Below are positions 59,524 to 64,000 of a stretch of 64,000 nt of DNA, piece after piece. How positions within the stretch are numbered: position 1 is the stretch's first letter; each line of letters starts with the position of its first letter. A program made the position numbers and the translations under genes. The notes under the pieces were generated by a model. It made no database searches. It worked only from the letters and a program-made list of their open reading frames with translations, and was not told the DNA's origin. Origin of the DNA: Thioalkalivibrio paradoxus ARh 1 (lineage in GTDB: Bacteria; Pseudomonadota; Gammaproteobacteria; Ectothiorhodospirales; Ectothiorhodospiraceae); contig NZ_CP007029.1 of NCBI RefSeq assembly GCF_000227685.2, forward strand, positions 2,640,501 to 2,704,500, written 5' to 3'.

Positions 59524-60582
59524 TCAAATCCGTCGGCGCCGGTGCAATGCGGCCTGCGCCAGCGAGCGCTCATCCAGGTTGGTCAACCCCGCCTGCTCGG
59601 CCCAGTCCATCGCTTCCAGGAATTCCTCGGACGTGATCGCGCGGGCAATCGCTTCGTACTCGAAGGCCCGGTGTTCAACGCGATACTGCGCCATGATGTT
59701 CACATAGGTATCGGCGGGCAGGTTCGCCGCCACCCAGTCGACGAAGGCCTTCGAACCCGCGACCCGATTCGGCATCACCAGGTGCCGCAGCATCAGCCCC
59801 CGCAACGCGATGCCGTTGTCGTCGGTCACCAGCCGGCCAACCTGCCGCTGCATTTCCAGGATTGCACTCTGCGCGTGTTCGGGGTAATCGCGCGCGCCGG
59901 CCGTCGCGTAGCGGGCCGACTCGGCTCCATCCATGAACTTCAGATCCGGCAGGTAGATGTCCACGATGCCGTCGAGAAGCGCGATGTTCTCCATGCGTTC
60001 GTATCCGCCGGTGTTATAGCAGATCGGCAGACGCAGCCCCTGGAGAGCTGCGATACGCACTGCGGCCACGATGTTCGGCATCACATGGGTCGGGGTCACG
60101 ACATTGATGTTGTGGCAACCGCGCGCCTGGAGATCGAGCATCATCTCCGCCAGGTTCTCGTCGGAAACCGGCTGGCCAAGCCCGACGTGCGCGATCGGCC
60201 AGTTCTGGCAGAACACGCAGCGCAGGTTGCAGTTCGAGAAGAAGATCGTTCCCGAGCCACGGCGCCCGACCAGCGGCAGTTCCTCGCCGAAATGCGGATG
60301 GTGGCTGTAGATCTTGACCTGATCGGTCGCGTTGCAGAAGCCGGTCTCGCCGGCCCTGCGGTTCACCCGGCAACGGCGCGGGCACAGCTCGCAGCGCTCG
60401 AACTTGCGGTAGGCCCGCTCGACGCGATCGGCCAGCTGACCGTCGGCCTCGAGGCGCAGGTACCCGGGCTCCCAGGATTCCGGCGGATACCCGGCGGGGG
60501 TGTCGCGCGAACACGCAGCCAGAATGCCCGCGCCTCCGGCGACGGCCATCCGCTTCAGAAAGGTTCGGCGTGTGACGGGCAT
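59524..60582 (-). CDS. Radical SAM protein (COG1313/PflX type) with Tat lipoprotein signal
   Basis: A 352-residue radical SAM protein. The cluster motif is CNLRCVFC (Cys118, 122, 125), preceded by a four-Cys set CELCPRRC and GFC (64, 67, 71, 83). Phrases such as YSHHPHFGEELPLVGRRGSG and INVVTPTHVMPNIV match the uncharacterised PflA-related COG1313 group. The N-terminus carries a textbook Tat motif TRRTFLKRMAVAGG followed by ILAAC, a lipobox at Cys24, so export as a folded lipoprotein is predicted. The ATG at 60582 was chosen since the signal begins there; upstream ATG at 60690 adds 36 unrelated residues. Confidence 0.86.
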   Translation of the reverse strand: MPVTRRTFLKRMAVAGGAGILAACSRDTPAGYPPESWEPGYLRLEADGQLADRVERAYRKFERCELCPRRCRVNRRAGETGFCNATDQVKIYSHHPHFGEELPLVGRRGSGTIFFSNCNLRCVFCQNWPIAHVGLGQPVSDENLAEMMLDLQARGCHNINVVTPTHVMPNIVAAVRIAALQGLRLPICYNTGGYERMENIALLDGIVDIYLPDLKFMDGAESARYATAGARDYPEHAQSAILEMQRQVGRLVTDDNGIALRGLMLRHLVMPNRVAGSKAFVDWVAANLPADTYVNIMAQYRVEHRAFEYEAIARAITSEEFLEAMDWAEQAGLTNLDERSLAQAALHRRRRI

Positions 60583-60811
60583 CTCGTCGCTCTGTCCCGC
60601 TACCGGCTGCAGCCAGCAACAGGCATGACCTTCACCCTGAACAATAGTCGAATCGCAACGGGCCTTCCACGAGCCCGGTTCCAGGGCCAAACCGGCGGCA
60701 GCCCTTGCATACAGGCATCCTCACAGCTGCGGTATCCTCCCCGCTGCTCGGACGATACCCGGCATTTCAGCATCCCTGCCTGAATGCCGCGTTCTGGAGG
60801 ATTGCAGCGCC

Positions 60812-63800
60812 ATGAAGGATTCGAAGCCCCGTACTCTGCATTTCGCGCTGATGCAGGTCATCTCCGTGGTGCTGCTGGCGAGCACGGCTGCCTTCGTGTT
60901 GTTGTTGAACCACCACCACCGGCAGGACATCATCGCGCAGACCGATGCACGCCTGCTGGCGGCGGCGGAATTCTCGCGGGAACTGCTCGGACCCGACTTC
61001 CACGATGCGATCGACGGTCCCGATTCGGTCTCGGAACGGGAATTCCTGGACATCGTGGACCGCAACGACTCGCTGGCCCGGCGTTTGGGCCTCCAGTACC
61101 TCTGGAGCGTCCTGGTCGTCGACGACGGGATCGTGTTCACTTCCGCCACACGCTCGGACCTGACGGATCCGGCTTCCGCCCATGCAGCGTTTTTCGAGAC
61201 CCACAGCGACCCGGACGCCTTCGCCCCTGCGCTGGAATCGAAGCCGAACCCGGCGTTCTCCTCGTTTCACAACGAATGGGGCGAAGGACGGATGGTGCTG
61301 ATGCCGCGCGAGGATGCTCACGGGCGCACCCATATCTTCGGCGCCAGCGTCCAGTTGACGGAATTCGAGGGATGGCTCCGTACCGCGGTCGCGAAAGCCA
61401 TCCTGATCGGCCTGGCGCTGTTCGGGCTGGCCTGGTTGTTCTCGCTGCGCCTGACGCGCGGGGTTGCCCGGCAATTCACTGCGATGAGCGAGGCCGCGCA
61501 CCGGATGGGTAGCGGTGATCTGGCCGCACCGTTGCCGCGTTCCAACCTCGTCGAGCTGCAATCGTTCGCTTCCGACCTCGACACCGTGCGGCGCGAACTC
61601 GAAAAGCGCATCGGCGAACTGCGCCGTTCGCGCGCGCTGGAGCAGTACAAGGCCGAGGTTCTCTCCATGCTGACGAGGGGTGCAGAGCTTTCATCAGTGC
61701 TCGAAGCCCTGGCGCGTTTCACCGAGAAGCACGACCCGAGCGTCCGTGCGTCGGTCCTGCTCTTCGACCGCGACGCCGGGGCGTTGGTCCATGCCGCAGG
61801 GCCAGGTCTCCCCGACGAATACAACGCGCTGATGGGTCCGCCGGGGCTGCCGATCGGCCCTGAAGTGGGCTCCTGCGGCTCGGCAGCGTTCCTGAAGGAA
61901 CGGGTCGTGGTCACCGACATCCTGAACAGCCCTCGCTGGACGCCGTACGCCGCGTTCATCGAGCAGGCACGCAAGCATCGCCTGTTCGCATGCTGGTCCC
62001 AGCCCATTGTGGCCGCGAATGGCGATCTTCTGGGTACCATCGCGAACTATGGGGACCGGGTTCGCGATCCGGACCACGACAACCTGAAGGCACTGGAATG
62101 GGCCGCCGGGGTAGCGGCGCTGGCGATCGGGAAACTGCGCGCGGAGCAGGCACTGCGGCTGAGTACGCAGCGCCTGAAGGAGGCGCAGCGTGTCGCCAAT
62201 ATCGGCGACTGGGAACTGGATCTCGTCCACGATCGACTGACCTGGTCCGAAGAGGTCTTCCGGATCTTCGAACTCGACAGCACCGTCTCTCCAGCCACAT
62301 ACCAGGGGTTCCTGGACCTCGTGCACCCGGAGGACCGCGAGCGCGTCGACACCGCCTACCGGCGATCGCTCGAGGCGCGGGAACCGTACTCGGTCGAACA
62401 CCGGGTTCCTTTTCCCGATGGCCGCGTCAAGTTCGTCCACGAACGCGCGGAACACCACTTCAATGATGACGGAAATCTGCTGCGTTCCCTCGGCACCGTA
62501 CAGGACATCACCGAGCAGGAACTCGCACGCCAGCGGCTCCGACACCTTTCCGCCATTGTGGAACGTTCGCCGGTCGTCGCGATGACCTGGCGCAACGAGC
62601 CAGGCTGGCCGCCGGACTATGTGACCGACAACGTTCGCCAGTTCGGCTACCAGCCGGATGATTTCCTATCGGAATCCATCACCTATGCGCAACTGATCCA
62701 TCCCGAGGATCTTCCCGCAATCGAGCGCGACGTGGCCCGCTACGTGGCCCACGGTCCCGACGAATACCGGCAGCAATACCGCCTGCGCCATGGCGATGGT
62801 CACTGGATCTGGATCGAGGATCACACCTGGCTGACCCGGGATCCCGCGGGCCAGGTGACCGCGATCCATGGGGTGTTGATGGATATTTCGGAAAAACAGC
62901 GCATCCACGCGGAACTGGACGAATACCGCCAGCACCTGGAAACCCTGGTGACCCAGCGCACCGTGGAACTGGAGGACGCCCGGCAGCGTGCCGAGGCTGC
63001 GAACGCTGCGAAGAGCGTCTTTCTCGCCAACATGTCGCACGAGATCCGGACGCCATTGAATGCGATTCTGGGGCTGACCCACCTGATGCGAGCGCAGGCG
63101 TCCTCGATCGATACCGAACGGCTCGACAAGATCGAGGCTTCCGGCCACCACCTGTTGTCGCTGATCAGCGACATTCTCGACCTGTCAAAGATCGAGGCGG
63201 GCCGCCTGCAACTCGAAGACACGGATTTCCACCTCTCCGCAGTGCTCAACAGCGTACGTGCGATGATCGCCGAACAGGCCGGGGCCAAGGGGCTGGAGAT
63301 TCGGGTGGATACCGAAGCAATGCCGGCCTGGGTGCATGGGGATCCCACCCGCCTGCGCCAGGCGCTGCTCAACTACGCGACCAATGCCGTCAAGTTCACC
63401 GAGCGGGGGTACGTCGAACTGCGCGCGCGGCTGCTGGACGACGATGGCCACAGCCTGCGGGTGCGGTTCGAGGTAAAGGATACCGGGATCGGCATCGAGC
63501 AGGAGAAGCTTCCGGAACTCTTTCAGGCCTTTCAGCAGGCCGACGCGTCAACGACGCGCCGGTATGGCGGCAGTGGTCTGGGGCTGGTGATCACGCGGCG
63601 CCTGGTGGAATTGATGCACGGAGATGTGGGAGTAGAGAGCACCCCGAACGTTGGCAGCACGTTCTGGTTCAGCCTGCGGCTGGAGCGCGGGCACGGTGCT
63701 GAACCGCACGCCACACCGGCGCAGACGCAGGCGGATCCGGCACACAGCCTGCGCCAGCGATATCGCGGAGCAAACGTGCTTCTGGTGGAGGACAACGCCA

Positions 63801-64000
63801 TCAACCGCGAAGTCGCGACGGAACTGTTACGCAGCGTCGAAATGACGGTGGATCTGGCGGAGGACGGGCAGCAAGCAGTGCATCGGGCGCGCCAACGGAC
63901 CTACGACCTGGTATTGATGGACATCCAGATGCCGCAAATGGATGGCCTGGAGGCCACGCGAACGATACGCACGCTGCCGGGCTGGGATGCCGTGCCGATT
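60812..64000 (+). CDS. Hybrid sensor histidine kinase (cut by window edge)
   Basis: At least 1063 residues, open to the window end. Helix 1 (about 14-34) and helix 2 (about 192-212) enclose a periplasmic sensor domain; HAMP follows ([17 protein letters not shown]). Then come GAF (290-445), two PAS domains (about 465-570 and 580-700), HisKA with the phospho-acceptor His743 ([18 protein letters not shown]), HATPase ([30 protein letters not shown]) and a receiver domain with Asp1037 ([14 protein letters not shown]). Whether an Hpt or second receiver follows cannot be seen. GGAGG precedes the ATG by 11 nt. Signal unknown. Confidence 0.93.
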   Translation, partial: MKDSKPRTLHFALMQVISVVLLASTAAFVLLLNHHHRQDIIAQTDARLLAAAEFSRELLGPDFHDAIDGPDSVSEREFLDIVDRNDSLARRLGLQYLWSVLVVDDGIVFTSATRSDLTDPASAHAAFFETHSDPDAFAPALESKPNPAFSSFHNEWGEGRMVLMPREDAHGRTHIFGASVQLTEFEGWLRTAVAKAILIGLALFGLAWLFSLRLTRGVARQFTAMSEAAHRMGSGDLAAPLPRSNLVELQSFASDLDTVRRELEKRIGELRRSRALEQYKAEVLSMLTRGAELSSVLEALARFTEKHDPSVRASVLLFDRDAGALVHAAGPGLPDEYNALMGPPGLPIGPEVGSCGSAAFLKERVVVTDILNSPRWTPYAAFIEQARKHRLFACWSQPIVAANGDLLGTIANYGDRVRDPDHDNLKALEWAAGVAALAIGKLRAEQALRLSTQRLKEAQRVANIGDWELDLVHDRLTWSEEVFRIFELDSTVSPATYQGFLDLVHPEDRERVDTAYRRSLEAREPYSVEHRVPFPDGRVKFVHERAEHHFNDDGNLLRSLGTVQDITEQELARQRLRHLSAIVERSPVVAMTWRNEPGWPPDYVTDNVRQFGYQPDDFLSESITYAQLIHPEDLPAIERDVARYVAHGPDEYRQQYRLRHGDGHWIWIEDHTWLTRDPAGQVTAIHGVLMDISEKQRIHAELDEYRQHLETLVTQRTVELEDARQRAEAANAAKSVFLANMSHEIRTPLNAILGLTHLMRAQASSIDTERLDKIEASGHHLLSLISDILDLSKIEAGRLQLEDTDFHLSAVLNSVRAMIAEQAGAKGLEIRVDTEAMPAWVHGDPTRLRQALLNYATNAVKFTERGYVELRARLLDDDGHSLRVRFEVKDTGIGIEQEKLPELFQAFQQADASTTRRYGGSGLGLVITRRLVELMHGDVGVESTPNVGSTFWFSLRLERGHGAEPHATPAQTQADPAHSLRQRYRGANVLLVEDNAINREVATELLRSVEMTVDLAEDGQQAVHRARQRTYDLVLMDIQMPQMDGLEATRTIRTLPGWDAVPI

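Overview
This window is about 64 kb of GC-rich DNA. It looks like the chromosome of a chemolithoautotrophic gammaproteobacterium, most likely a halo(alkali)philic sulfur oxidiser of the Thioalkalivibrio/Ectothiorhodospiraceae type. That placement is inferred from a form IA RuBisCO alpha-carboxysome operon, a SbtA-type Na+/bicarbonate transporter, MetE and base composition. No marker gene proves it. I saw no rRNA, tRNA, CRISPR array, insertion sequence or prophage.

Layout. 1-6.7 kb holds housekeeping genes: a truncated PBP1B, an APH/P-loop fusion protein, two exported proteins and an NlpC/P60 lipoprotein, MogA, SufE and a nucleoside deaminase. 6.8-18.0 kb, all on the minus strand, is the carbon-fixation island. 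Transcription should run from the 18.0-18.4 kb intergenic region through cbbL, cbbS, csoS2, csoSCA, csoS4A, csoS4B, three csoS1 genes, a ferritin-like gene and acRAF. A small disordered ORF (an McdB candidate), sbtA, a PII-like sbtB and cbbR follow. 18.4-30 kb is a mixed stretch: YbaK-like deacylase, rnk with an attenuator-like leader, a beta-barrel candidate, a MASE1-CHASE-PAS-GGDEF-EAL protein, DUF3634, a DJ-1/AraC regulator divergent from a TTC38-like protein, YaeQ and an unknown gene. metR/metE are divergent at 30.2 kb. 32.7-43.6 kb carries a periplasmic nitroreductase, a nested inverted-repeat element, a coupled hydrolase/ATP-grasp pair, membrane proteins, a decayed flippase-like gene next to an FAD oxidoreductase, MtnC and DUF2189. 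44.0-55.6 kb is a surface-glycan type cluster: two HAD (COG5610-type) proteins, three glycosyltransferase polypeptides and a methyltransferase. 55.9-60.6 kb holds a membrane spermidine-synthase-like protein and two convergent radical SAM proteins with Tat-type N-termini. A hybrid histidine kinase runs off the right edge.

How the genes work together. Bicarbonate taken up by SbtA, gated by its PII-like partner, would feed carboxysomes. CsoSCA converts it to CO2 there for CbbLS, with CsoS2 as scaffold and CsoS1/CsoS4 as shell. The operon DNA shows several possible stoichiometry controls: a perfect 13-bp hairpin between cbbS and csoS2, and an A8 slippery run plus stem-loop inside csoS2 that would give a 246-residue N-terminal CsoS2 by -1 frameshifting. 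It also contains mosaic csoS1 copies that look gene-converted.

Most unusual observations: the csoS2 frameshift signal and the pair of apparently exported radical SAM enzymes. Next come the orphan McdB candidate ending near a tryptophan and the ATP-grasp/CocE-NonD hydrolase pair.
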